A stretch of DNA of 64,000 nt. Source: Desulfopila sp. IMCC35008. Lineage in GTDB: Bacteria > Desulfobacterota > Desulfobulbia > Desulfobulbales > Desulfocapsaceae. The translations under genes were made by a program, and so were the position numbers. Below the pieces are notes generated by a model, which saw only the letters and a list, made by a program, of their open reading frames with translations, had not been told where the DNA came from and did not search any database. Below, in pieces: positions 56,013 to 64,000 of the stretch. The DNA is taken from contig NZ_CP050700.1 in NCBI RefSeq assembly GCF_010646885.2, positions 1,433,501 through 1,497,500 of the forward strand, written 5' to 3'. Each line of letters begins with the position of its first letter. Position 1 is the first letter of the stretch.

Positions 56013-56528
56013 CTATGAGATTGAAGCCAGCATGGTATCCATCTCTTCTTCGGACATGATGCCCATTCGCAAGAACTGTTCCTTGCTGAAAAGAGCAAAT
56101 TCGCCTGACGAAGAGGCACAAATATCACCTTCGTCATTGGTTATTTCTGCCACAACCTCAATCTTTCTCTTACTTATCCGTTTCCTGATATAACCGGTTA
56201 CCATGACAGTCATGCCAATCCGAACCGGTTTGATAAAGTTTACCTGCATCCCTTTGGTGAGCATGAACTTCTGCGTTAAGCAAATAACAGTCCAGCCCAT
56301 CGTCTCATCGAGAATTGTGGATAGGATCCCACCGTGAATAAGATTACTCCAACCACTGAACCGTTTCTCAAGGGTGATTATCGATCGCAGGTGTTTGCCG
56401 TCACTTTCAAATTGCATCTGCAGACCGTGCTGATTGTCGGGGCCGCAGCCGAAACATTCCCTGTCCACATTGGCAAGGGGCCGCCACTTTGCTGTTTCGT
56501 CTATTGATACTGCTTTTCCTTCAAACAT
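56013..56528 (-). CDS. Hotdog-fold acyl-CoA thioesterase (PaaI-like)
   Basis: A 171-residue single-hotdog protein. The family core NLIHGGILSTILDETMGW (HGG loop and acidic helix) is clear. The N-terminus carries ECFGCGPDNQHGLQM, the Cys-Gly-x-x-N-x-x-G-L element of this thioesterase subgroup. It hydrolyses an acyl- or aroyl-CoA; chain preference is unknown. I choose ATG 56528 with GGGAGA five bases upstream over ATG 56543. It overlaps the TetR stop by 8 bases, so the two are co-translated. Confidence 0.85.
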   Translation of the reverse strand: MFEGKAVSIDETAKWRPLANVDRECFGCGPDNQHGLQMQFESDGKHLRSIITLEKRFSGWSNLIHGGILSTILDETMGWTVICLTQKFMLTKGMQVNFIKPVRIGMTVMVTGYIRKRISKRKIEVVAEITNDEGDICASSSGEFALFSKEQFLRMGIMSEEEMDTMLASIS

Positions 56529-57162
56529 ATTCGTCTCCCGCATTTTGACCGGTTTCTTCTTTCACCCCCAGGATCCTCTTGGCAGCCCAGATCATGTACT
56601 TGCAATGCTCGTCATGTGAGTCTTTCTCAATATGGTATCCATTGAAATAATGGGACCCTTCTGAAAGAGAGATAAGAGCTTGCACAGCTGCTTGCTGATT
56701 ATCCACCTCTATGATCCTTGATTGAGAGAAAAAAGCGACCTGCTTTGTCAAATACTTGCGATAGGTGCGATAGAGATTCCGCATCCGCATCATTACATCG
56801 TCGTCCCTCCGACTCAACGCCAACAGGGAAAAAATAACTGAAAAGCTTACCGCCTGGTGCCACTCTCGGCTCCAAATCAGAGTCAACAGCCGGTCCAGTC
56901 TGACACTGGGGTCGTCATCCTCCGGTAATCTTTCGAGGATTCGGCCATACATTCTGAGGGTTTCATCGACAAGGGCCTTGACCATTTCCTCCTTGTTGCC
57001 GAAATAGTGTATGACTGTACTCGGATGTACTCCCGCCTTCTCGGCCACCCTGGCAATGGAGGCATTTTCCAATCCCAGCTCGTTAATCACCTCGTAGAAC
57101 GACCTTAGAATTACAGGTTTACGTTCTTTGGCCGATTGCCTTTTTCTCTCCGTAGCTTTCAT
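56521..57162 (-). CDS. TetR-family regulator
   Basis: A 213-residue regulator with an N-terminal helix-turn-helix (NASIARVAEKAGVHPSTVIHYFGNKEE, in part, about residues 33-60) and a mostly helical ligand domain. A 28-bp perfect palindrome lies 36 bases upstream of its ATG, strongly suggesting autoregulation. It forms an overlapping operon with the thioesterase and probably the patatin-like gene. A fatty acyl-CoA ligand would fit the neighbours (inference). Confidence 0.9.
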   Translation of the reverse strand: MKATERKRQSAKERKPVILRSFYEVINELGLENASIARVAEKAGVHPSTVIHYFGNKEEMVKALVDETLRMYGRILERLPEDDDPSVRLDRLLTLIWSREWHQAVSFSVIFSLLALSRRDDDVMMRMRNLYRTYRKYLTKQVAFFSQSRIIEVDNQQAAVQALISLSEGSHYFNGYHIEKDSHDEHCKYMIWAAKRILGVKEETGQNAGDEYV

Positions 57163-57197
57163 CCCTGCTCCTGTTTGAATATCTTCACCCAGATGTT

Positions 57198-57225
57198 GTT
57201 ATTAACTAAACGTTTAGTTAATAAC
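57198..57225. promoter_or_regulatory. Perfect 28-bp palindrome, TetR operator
   Basis: The centre is TTAACTAAACGTTTAGTTAA and the symmetry extends four more bases on each side, without a mismatch, to a total of 28. It lies just upstream of the TetR gene, where an autoregulatory operator is expected, and the AT-rich sequence may overlap the promoter. Confidence 0.85.
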
Positions 57226-57650
57226 TGTAGAGAGAACTTGTCAAGCCCATTTTATTTGCAAGGGTGTTATTGCGCTTGCACCGTTAACGTTACTGTTGCC
57301 AAGTCACAGTGCAGGATTATTTTCAGTTTGAAATCCAGTGGGCCTACGATCCATCACCGATCTTGACGACCAGGGCCTGAAATATTTTCTCAGGTCTCAA
57401 TCCACGACCACCGGTACGCGTCCAACACACTGGCAGGCGAATTGGCATCTTTAGCATGCGAGGGTTGTAATGAAGAAACCATGGAGTCCAGGAGCCGCCG
57501 CTTTTTGTAGTAAGACTCTGTGTATACCTTGCTATCGAAAAGTCGAACAGAAAATCTAGGTGGTTGTCCTCATTTAATCAGTGAATTATCCGATGACCAG
57601 CCCTCCTTTTCCATACCTGTCTGAAAGTTAGGATTTTGCTCCACTTGAAA

Positions 57651-57716
57651 TCGAGACATTGCCAAATCGAAGGTGAACAATCCTGCGTTTCCCTTTGGCT
57701 TGAAGTGTTTCCTGTT
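57651..57716 (-). repeat. Interspersed repeat, copy C
   Basis: On the minus strand AACAGGAAACAC, exactly 35 bases, then CGATTTGGCAATGT. It lies 50 bases from copy I, in the opposite orientation. Confidence 0.55.
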
Positions 57717-57766
57717 TATCTTCGATTTGAGGGGCAGGACGCTCTGCTGGTGGTTTTTTGTAAATA

Positions 57767-57825
57767 AACAGGAATAGTCCTAAGTTGCAGGATTTCTGGG
57801 GTGGTTGACCTTGCCATTTCTAGCC
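57767..57825 (+). repeat. Interspersed repeat, copy I
   Basis: AACAGGAATAGT, then TTGCAGGAT and GTGGTTGACCTT, ending TTTCTAGCC. Best matched to copy J. Confidence 0.5.
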
Positions 57826-58256
57826 TCTGCCAATGGGATAAGTGCATCTTCACTGGCCCATTGTCGGCTCATTAGCCTTACACGTAGCCTTACCGCATCG
57901 AGATGCTCATGGATAAGCTTATCTTCTCAATTTATGTATTCCTGTTAGGAACTTAGGACAGCATACTTTTCGATATGCATTAGCAAGGTAACAATTAAGG
58001 AAAACTGAAATCAGCTAGATTTGTCTTGGCAACCACAACGACCCCGTAGTTATAGACTCCGGTGGAGCGTGTTGGCTCAAACAACCCTCATTTTTTCTTC
58101 ACCCTACTTAAAGACAGATTTCAAACAACAGCAAACAAAAGGGGGATATCTGACATTTTTATTATGCATGCTGCTCAAAAAAGTAGACGTTTTCTTGAGC
58201 AGTATACGTAATAAAAACGTTCGTTATTGTATTGAACAGTTGAATAAATAAAAAAA

Positions 58257-58284
58257 CTCCTCCCACCACGAAGGTAGGAGGAGC
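58257..58284 (-). terminator. Orphan minus-strand terminator
   Basis: CTCCTCC/GGAGGAG 7-bp stem, one mismatch, then three more pairs. Read on the minus strand, the stem is followed by GTTTTTTTATTTATT. No gene is recognised upstream on that strand. The stem resembles the one at 50584-50609. Confidence 0.55.
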
Positions 58285-59322
58285 AATTTCACATCTCAAT
58301 CATCTCAGCAAAACCACCCATCTGGTTTTACCAAGAACTCATTTCACCATACCGCCCTGGATAAAATGTATTCATCGCTGAAACAAGTCCTCAGTTACTT
58401 CCGGACAGGCGATTTTCTCGCATCCGGCTGTCCTGCAGGTTCATGGTGGATTATAAAGCTCAGAAAATCCAAAACTGAGATCAAGATTGGAACCATGAAA
58501 TTGAACCTGTCAGTGCTCACTTACTGAGCGCAGCCAACTCAAACAGACATCTTGCTCCCCATTGCAATTAACCCATAAGGGGTATCTGCTTAAGTCTTCC
58601 CTTGGTCTCTCACTCCAGCAATTTCGCTATAGTCACCGTTATTTAACGAAAAATGCAAATCTACAAACAGTTGTACCCATGATACTGTTTGAAAAAGTGT
58701 AGGATGCTACACATCGGATACGACAGGCCGTTCTGTATCTCCTGAGTCACATTTTTCTAAGACTAACCACTTTTCAATGGATACGGTTCCCTAGATCTCA
58801 GCCACTTTCACCAACAACCTTACGGTCTATTAATTAGGCACCTCTCAGGCAACAACAGTCGATGGGAACACTGCTGAGGTTATTTCCTGAGTAGATTTTG
58901 TATTTTTGATCTCATTTGCTTCTATGGGATGAAGCTAATGTCCGCACTAACAGCGGTACTGAGCTTGAGCAAGTTCAAGGCACCCACGGCATTTTTGACG
59001 AAATGTGAGTGAATGTTGCTTATTGGTAATATCTTTATGTGTGGTGTGAAAAGTAATTGATGATTTTGAGTTGTTGTTTCAATCCTGTTGAAGGAAATTC
59101 AACCTGGTCAATGTACTACTAATGTGACATATCTCGTTGGCAATCCTACAAGGTCGATATGACTATGGCGTTCACAATAGTTTGATGTGCTTTGTTTTCT
59201 CTCTCATTTGTACTTGCATTTATCTTTCTGATCATATTTTCTTAATATATGTATAAGCTAAATATGGTCGGCAGTTTGGTGTTTGCCGTGAGATGATTTA
59301 CTATCGCGACAGAGGGGGACAT

Positions 59323-61317
59323 ATGAAAGTAACGTCAATCAGGTTCAAACTCACAGCTGGCGGCATTGTACTTGTTCTTCTGCCACTGATTATTGCTGGA
59401 ATAATCTCTGTATCAAAATCTTCGGGAGCGCTGTTACAATTAGGAAAAGACGGGGCTCAAAATACAGCATCTGATTTAGCCAGATTAGCTGATAATATTC
59501 TTGAGGAAGAAAGGAAGTTAGCAGAAGTATTTACCGCTGACCAGAAAATCATAGATGTTGCAAATGATATAAAAAGTGGCGGAGATAGTTCGGGACCTAA
59601 GGTTGCTGAACTCTACCAGGTATTGACACAGCAATTCAAAAAAATGGGAAGCAATTATCAAGGTATATTTGTTGCTGATTCAAGTGGTGCTTTATATACA
59701 GGTGCACTTGAAGGAGGCAAGGAATACAAAGGTGTTAGTATCAGAGACAGAAGTTATTTTCAGCAAATGAGCAAATCGGGGCAAACGGCTATTAGTAATG
59801 TAACCCGATCGAAATCAACCGGAAAATTAATCATCGTTGTATGCTCACCTATAAAATCAAGCTCATCAGCTATTATTGGAGCTTTTGGGCTGGTTATCAA
59901 AGTCGATTATCTTGTAGAATTAATCTCCGGAAGGAAAATAGGAGAAACCGGATATGGTTTCATGACAGACAAAACGGGACTGCTTGTAGCACATCCGAAT
60001 CCCGATAACATTTTGAAACTCAATCTAGCTGAGCTTGATGGCATGAAAGAGTTTATGAAACTCATGCTCGGTGGCCAGGATGGGGTTGCGGAGTATACCT
60101 TTAAGGGTGTCGATAAAGTCGCAGGCTACGCACCTTTATCCCAAACCGAATGGTATATCGGTGCCACCCAAAATTCAGATGAATTTCTTGCTTCTTCTAA
60201 AACTATCAGAAACCTTATTGGATTGATTACTATAGTCGCGGTTTTAGTAACTGCTGTCCTTGTATCCTTTGCTGCGATCGCAATTGTCAAGCCACTAAAT
60301 AATGCGGTTGATGGGTTGAAAGATATTGCAGAAGGCGAAGGCGATTTAACCATGAGATTGCAGGTTACATCGAAAGATGAAATCGGTGAAATGGCGCATT
60401 GGTTCAATACCTTTATAGAAAAACTACAGAGAATCATAAAGCAAATTTCAGATAACTCAAAAAGTGTCGGGGATAGCTCAGAACAACTCTCAAGTATTTC
60501 AGAGGAGTTATTAACTGGGGCAGAAGATACTTCACAACGTTCTACTAATGTAGCAACTTCAGCTGAAGAAATGAGTGCCAATTTAAATAACGTTGCAGCA
60601 GCAATGGAAGAATCATCGACAAATGCTAATATGGTGGCGACAGCGGCTGAGGAGATGAGTTCTACCATTAATGAGATTGCGGAAAATGCAGAAAAGGCTC
60701 GAGGTGTTTCTTCTGACGCTGTATCACAGGCAAATAACGCCTCAGCTAGCATGCAAGAGCTTACCGAGGCAGCAGGTAAAATTGGTAAGGTTACCGAAGC
60801 TATCACGGAGATATCAGAGCAAACCAACCTGCTTGCCCTTAATGCTACGATTGAAGCGGCACGAGCAGGGGAAGCTGGGAAAGGATTCGCAGTTGTTGCT
60901 AATGAAATTAAGGAACTTGCAAAGCAAACAGCTGAAGCAACACTGGACATTAAGAATCTCATTGATGATGTCCAGAACACATCCAACACGACATCAGAAG
61001 GGATCGTGCAAATATCTGATGTGATAACTGGTGTAAACGATATTGTTTCAACTATTGCTTCGGCTGTCGAGGAGCAAACAGCAGCGACTCAAGAGATCGC
61101 CAACAATATTGCCCAGGCTAGTCAAGGAATTCAGGAAGTGAACGAAAATGTAAATCAAAGCTCTTCAGTTGCTACAGGTATTTCTCAAGACATAGCAGAA
61201 GTCTCGTCAGCTGCACAGGATATTTCAAAAAGTAGCAATGATGTCAAGCAAAGTGCCCAAGACCTCCTTGCTCGATCTCAGGAACTTAATGAAATTGTGG
61301 GTAGTTTCAAGGTTTAG
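59323..61317 (+). CDS. Methyl-accepting chemotaxis protein with Cache sensor
   Basis: A 664-residue chemoreceptor. In order it has membrane helix 1 (about 12-31), a periplasmic double-Cache domain (about 35-285, with [13 protein letters not shown] and [13 protein letters not shown]), membrane helix 2 (about 292-318), a HAMP domain (about 320-372) and a long coiled-coil signalling domain with the hairpin tip [18 protein letters not shown]. No C-terminal CheR-docking pentapeptide is seen. I start at ATG 59323, with AGAGGGGG just upstream, rather than the frame opening at 59293. The Cache ligand is probably a small organic acid or amino acid (inference). Confidence 0.94.
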   Translation: MKVTSIRFKLTAGGIVLVLLPLIIAGIISVSKSSGALLQLGKDGAQNTASDLARLADNILEEERKLAEVFTADQKIIDVANDIKSGGDSSGPKVAELYQVLTQQFKKMGSNYQGIFVADSSGALYTGALEGGKEYKGVSIRDRSYFQQMSKSGQTAISNVTRSKSTGKLIIVVCSPIKSSSSAIIGAFGLVIKVDYLVELISGRKIGETGYGFMTDKTGLLVAHPNPDNILKLNLAELDGMKEFMKLMLGGQDGVAEYTFKGVDKVAGYAPLSQTEWYIGATQNSDEFLASSKTIRNLIGLITIVAVLVTAVLVSFAAIAIVKPLNNAVDGLKDIAEGEGDLTMRLQVTSKDEIGEMAHWFNTFIEKLQRIIKQISDNSKSVGDSSEQLSSISEELLTGAEDTSQRSTNVATSAEEMSANLNNVAAAMEESSTNANMVATAAEEMSSTINEIAENAEKARGVSSDAVSQANNASASMQELTEAAGKIGKVTEAITEISEQTNLLALNATIEAARAGEAGKGFAVVANEIKELAKQTAEATLDIKNLIDDVQNTSNTTSEGIVQISDVITGVNDIVSTIASAVEEQTAATQEIANNIAQASQGIQEVNENVNQSSSVATGISQDIAEVSSAAQDISKSSNDVKQSAQDLLARSQELNEIVGSFKV

Positions 61318-61431
61318 GAATGAGCTGTTAGACTTCTATTATTATAAAATTTATGGATTGAGGAGTATTGGTCTTAGAGAGCTATGGTCAAAATAGTTTA
61401 ACAAATAGCATGTATAGCTATAATTTTAAGG

Positions 61432-64000
61432 ATGGTAACACTGAAGACACTTAACTCAAGAATTATCTTTACTGTAACAGCGATAGTGTGCCTCACTATC
61501 GCTTCTTCAATGCTAATTGTTAGATGGCAAACTGCGTCAACTATCCAAGATATCCAGAAAACCAATGCAAAAGATTTACTCAAAGCTATCACTAACACTG
61601 TAGAAAATGAATATCTCAGTATTGAATTTCACAGACAGGCCACTCTGGAGCGGAGAAAGGAAGAATTAAAAAACCTAGTCGATGTTGCATATACAGTACT
61701 AAATGACTCTTACAAGAACTATCAAGCAGGGCTAAGAACTGAGACGCAAGCCCAGCAATTGAGCAAACAAGCAATTAGAGACATGAGATGGGCTGGAGAT
61801 GTCGGATATTTCTGGATAAATGACACCTCAGCTCCTTTCCCAAAAATGATAATGCACCCAACTCTTCCTGAGCTGGACGGTAAAGTGCTTGATGACCCTG
61901 CTTTTGATTGCGCTCTTGGAAGAAATGAAAATCTATTCCGGACTGCTAGTGTCATCTCCCAGCGGGAAGGTAGTGGGTACGTTGACTATTTCTGGCCAAA
62001 GCCAACTCCAGACGGTAGCCTGACGAATAAACAACCCAAGTTATCGTTTGTTCGCCTTTTTAAACCATGGAATTGGGTTATTGGCTCTGGTGTTTATATC
62101 GATGATATTGAAACTGAGACCCAGTTGAGACTTAATGCTGTCATTGAGGAACTTCGCCAGTCATTCCTGAAATTGCATATTGGTGAAAACAGTTACATTT
62201 TCTTATTTACCAAAGACAAACAGATGTTAATACATCGTGAACTGCATGGTCAGAATGTCTCTGAGCTGCTTAATCCTGACACTGGAGGGTTTCTTTTTGA
62301 TGAAATCATGCTTACAGAACAGTCACTTGATCAAACATTGTACTATAGATGGAAAAAACCTTCCGAGGATGCACAAAAACTATTTCAGAAAACACTTCAT
62401 GTCAGCTACTTCGAGCCTCTGCAATGGTACATTTGTGTCTCCTATTATCAGGATGAAATCAATGAGCCTGTAAAAGACTTAAGTTTAATGATTTTAGGCC
62501 TATCCATATTAGTTCTGTTTGTTGCTGTCGTTTTATCCTTCCTACTCGGGAAGAATTTAACCGGTCCATTAAAGAAATTGTCAGATGCGGCAGAAACTAT
62601 TAACAACGAAGGTCTCGGTGCGGCAGAAATACCTATAAGTGGCTCAAAAGAGACCTGTGATTTAGGGAATATACTTTCAAAAACTTTGAAAACTATAGGT
62701 GACAATGAGCAATACTTGAGAGCAAGTGAACTGAAATATCGTCAACTAGTTGAAAATGCCAACGATGCGATTTTTATTGCTCAAGATGAAAAAATTACAT
62801 TCGCAAATAGCAAAACATTAGAACTAACTGGTTATACTTTTAAGGAGTTGGAAGAGATTCCTTTTGTCCGGTTAATTCATCAAGATGATCAAGCTATGGT
62901 AGTTGAAAGATATATCCAAAGATTGAAAGGAGACACGGATATACCTGCAACTTACTCATTCAGGATACTCGACCGCAATAATATGGAATATACTGTGTTG
63001 CTAAATTCTGTATTGATCGAATGGAGAGGTCAACCGGCGGTTCTTTGTTTTGCCCTTGATATTACAGAACAAAAAGAACTTGAGGCCGCCTATTTACAAG
63101 CACAAAAGATGGAAGCAATCGGAACTCTCGCGAGTGGCATAGCACATGACTTCAATAACCTACTCATGGCCATTTGGGGGCGTATTTCATTGATGTCTAC
63201 TGATATGGAAAATTCTCACCCTCATTATAGGCACTTTCAAGTTATAGAAGAGAGCATTAAGAGTGCAACAAACCTTACTTCACAATTACTTGGAATTGCC
63301 CGTGGTGGTAAATATGAAGCTCAGCCGATTGACATAAACGAATTGGTCATCAGTAGTTCATCGTTGTTTGGGCGTACAAACAAAGCAATAAAAATAAAGA
63401 CTGTAATTCATCCATCTCCGATAGTTGTTAGGGCTGAGAAACGGCAAATTGAGCAAGTCCTTCTCAACCTATACGTTAATGCTTTCCATGCGATGCCAGA
63501 TGGAGGGGAAATACTTATAAAAACTACAACTGCATATTTGGACGAAAAAGTATCTGAAAGTAATCAGATAGCACCAGGTGACTATGCACATCTCTCGATT
63601 ACTGATACGGGAATTGGCATGGACAACGAAACCAAAATTAAAATTTTTGACCCATTTTTCACCACAAAGGAAAGGGGGCGAGGAACAGGGCTAGGACTCT
63701 CATCAGCTTTTGGTATTATAAGAAATCATAATGGGATGATTTCTGTAATGAGCGAAATTAACCAAGGAAGTACATTCAGTTTATATTTACCGTTATCAGG
63801 GGAAGAAGCTGTTCCAGAGGAAATTATTGATGAAAAATTGCTTACTGGAATTGAAATGGTTTTGCTTGTTGATGATGAAGAGGTAGTTCTAGAAGTAGGC
63901 TCTGAAATGCTTAAAAGTCTCGGTTATCGTGTCAAGCTAGCAACCGGAGGAGAATCGGCTTTAAAAACTATATCAGAAGAAGGCGAAAGTATTGATTTGG
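61432..64000 (+). CDS. Cache-PAS hybrid histidine kinase, 3' end outside window
   Basis: The frame runs off the right edge. After an N-terminal membrane helix (about 8-30) comes a periplasmic Cache region in two parts (GDVGYFWIND, then HPTLPELDGK; FVRLFKPWNWVIGSG, then a second ENSYIFLF). A second membrane helix (about 348-372), a PAS domain (about 430-550) and a His domain with His572 (SGIAHDFNN) follow. The ATPase domain has NAFHAMPDGG, DTGIGMDNE and GTGLGLSSAFGII. The start of a receiver (VLLVDDEEVV) is cut by the edge. Translation start is probably ATG 61432, although its ribosome site is weak. It follows the chemoreceptor after 114 bases, so the pair may share a stimulus. Confidence 0.9.
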   Translation, partial: MVTLKTLNSRIIFTVTAIVCLTIASSMLIVRWQTASTIQDIQKTNAKDLLKAITNTVENEYLSIEFHRQATLERRKEELKNLVDVAYTVLNDSYKNYQAGLRTETQAQQLSKQAIRDMRWAGDVGYFWINDTSAPFPKMIMHPTLPELDGKVLDDPAFDCALGRNENLFRTASVISQREGSGYVDYFWPKPTPDGSLTNKQPKLSFVRLFKPWNWVIGSGVYIDDIETETQLRLNAVIEELRQSFLKLHIGENSYIFLFTKDKQMLIHRELHGQNVSELLNPDTGGFLFDEIMLTEQSLDQTLYYRWKKPSEDAQKLFQKTLHVSYFEPLQWYICVSYYQDEINEPVKDLSLMILGLSILVLFVAVVLSFLLGKNLTGPLKKLSDAAETINNEGLGAAEIPISGSKETCDLGNILSKTLKTIGDNEQYLRASELKYRQLVENANDAIFIAQDEKITFANSKTLELTGYTFKELEEIPFVRLIHQDDQAMVVERYIQRLKGDTDIPATYSFRILDRNNMEYTVLLNSVLIEWRGQPAVLCFALDITEQKELEAAYLQAQKMEAIGTLASGIAHDFNNLLMAIWGRISLMSTDMENSHPHYRHFQVIEESIKSATNLTSQLLGIARGGKYEAQPIDINELVISSSSLFGRTNKAIKIKTVIHPSPIVVRAEKRQIEQVLLNLYVNAFHAMPDGGEILIKTTTAYLDEKVSESNQIAPGDYAHLSITDTGIGMDNETKIKIFDPFFTTKERGRGTGLGLSSAFGIIRNHNGMISVMSEINQGSTFSLYLPLSGEEAVPEEIIDEKLLTGIEMVLLVDDEEVVLEVGSEMLKSLGYRVKLATGGESALKTISEEGESIDL

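Larger units (their letters stand above)
57226..59322. other. 2.1 kb region without an intact gene
   Basis: Nothing here reads as a real protein; a 76-codon frame at 58021-58251 has no family resemblance. It contains repeat copies C and I and a minus-strand terminator-like hairpin (58257-58284). The last 300 bases lead into the chemoreceptor promoter and are AT-rich. Small RNAs are possible. Confidence 0.5.

Noticed and set aside
58021..58251. 76-codon frame in the 57-59 kb gap
   Set aside because: No ribosome site, no domain resemblance, composition like the surrounding non-coding DNA.

Overview
The window reads as part of a chromosome from a strictly or facultatively anaerobic, probably marine Desulfobacterota bacterium, most like the Desulfobulbales. 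This is inferred from gene content, not from a marker gene. It combines a complete methylmalonyl-CoA/propionate route with a sodium-pumping decarboxylase, several PAS hybrid histidine kinases, bacteriohemerythrins, and a gene whose in-frame TGA sits where a redox-active cysteine is expected (a probable selenoprotein).

Positions 1-26.4 kb look like ordinary, well-packed chromosome. A truncated PAS sensor opens the window. It is followed by gshB with a YadG/YadH-type ABC exporter, lepB, and a long leftward metabolic cluster: mmdA-mmdD-mmdC-mmdB, a TetR regulator, methylmalonyl-CoA epimerase, methylmalonyl-CoA mutase and its chaperone MeaB. Together these interconvert propionyl-/methylmalonyl-/succinyl-CoA and couple decarboxylation to Na+ export. 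To the right lie an acuC-acuB pair, class II aldolase and a phosphofructokinase, an SHMT-like enzyme divergent from a homocysteine methyltransferase-like gene, a TPR-methyltransferase fusion, and a GntR regulator with malate synthase G.

Positions 26.4-58 kb are looser and mosaic. They hold long non-coding stretches, remnants of signalling genes, a frameshifted tyrosine recombinase, and a GC-rich antiporter flanked by ~150 bp direct repeats. A 9-bp tandem repeat and a diverged interspersed repeat family (at least six copies) also lie here. Embedded in it is a well-organised tartrate catabolic island (31.6-41.6 kb): a sigma-54 activator with a PrpR-like sensor domain reads away from a tartrate/D-malate dehydrogenase, a TctCAB tripartite carboxylate transporter, a D-tartrate dehydratase, the two-subunit L-tartrate dehydratase and a TSUP permease. 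A sigma-54 promoter lies just upstream of the first enzyme gene.

Positions 45-64 kb are rich in sensory genes: a bacteriohemerythrin and a hemerythrin-GGDEF cyclase, three large PAS/Cache histidine kinases (the last cut by the window end) and a chemoreceptor. A TetR-thioesterase pair with a 28-bp perfect palindromic operator and a patatin-like lipase lie among them.

The strongest unusual observation is the probable selenocysteine-containing AhpC/TSA-like redoxin at 28728-29264 (minus strand), with a bacterial-SECIS-like hairpin at the expected distance after the TGA. An automatic caller would have split or truncated it.
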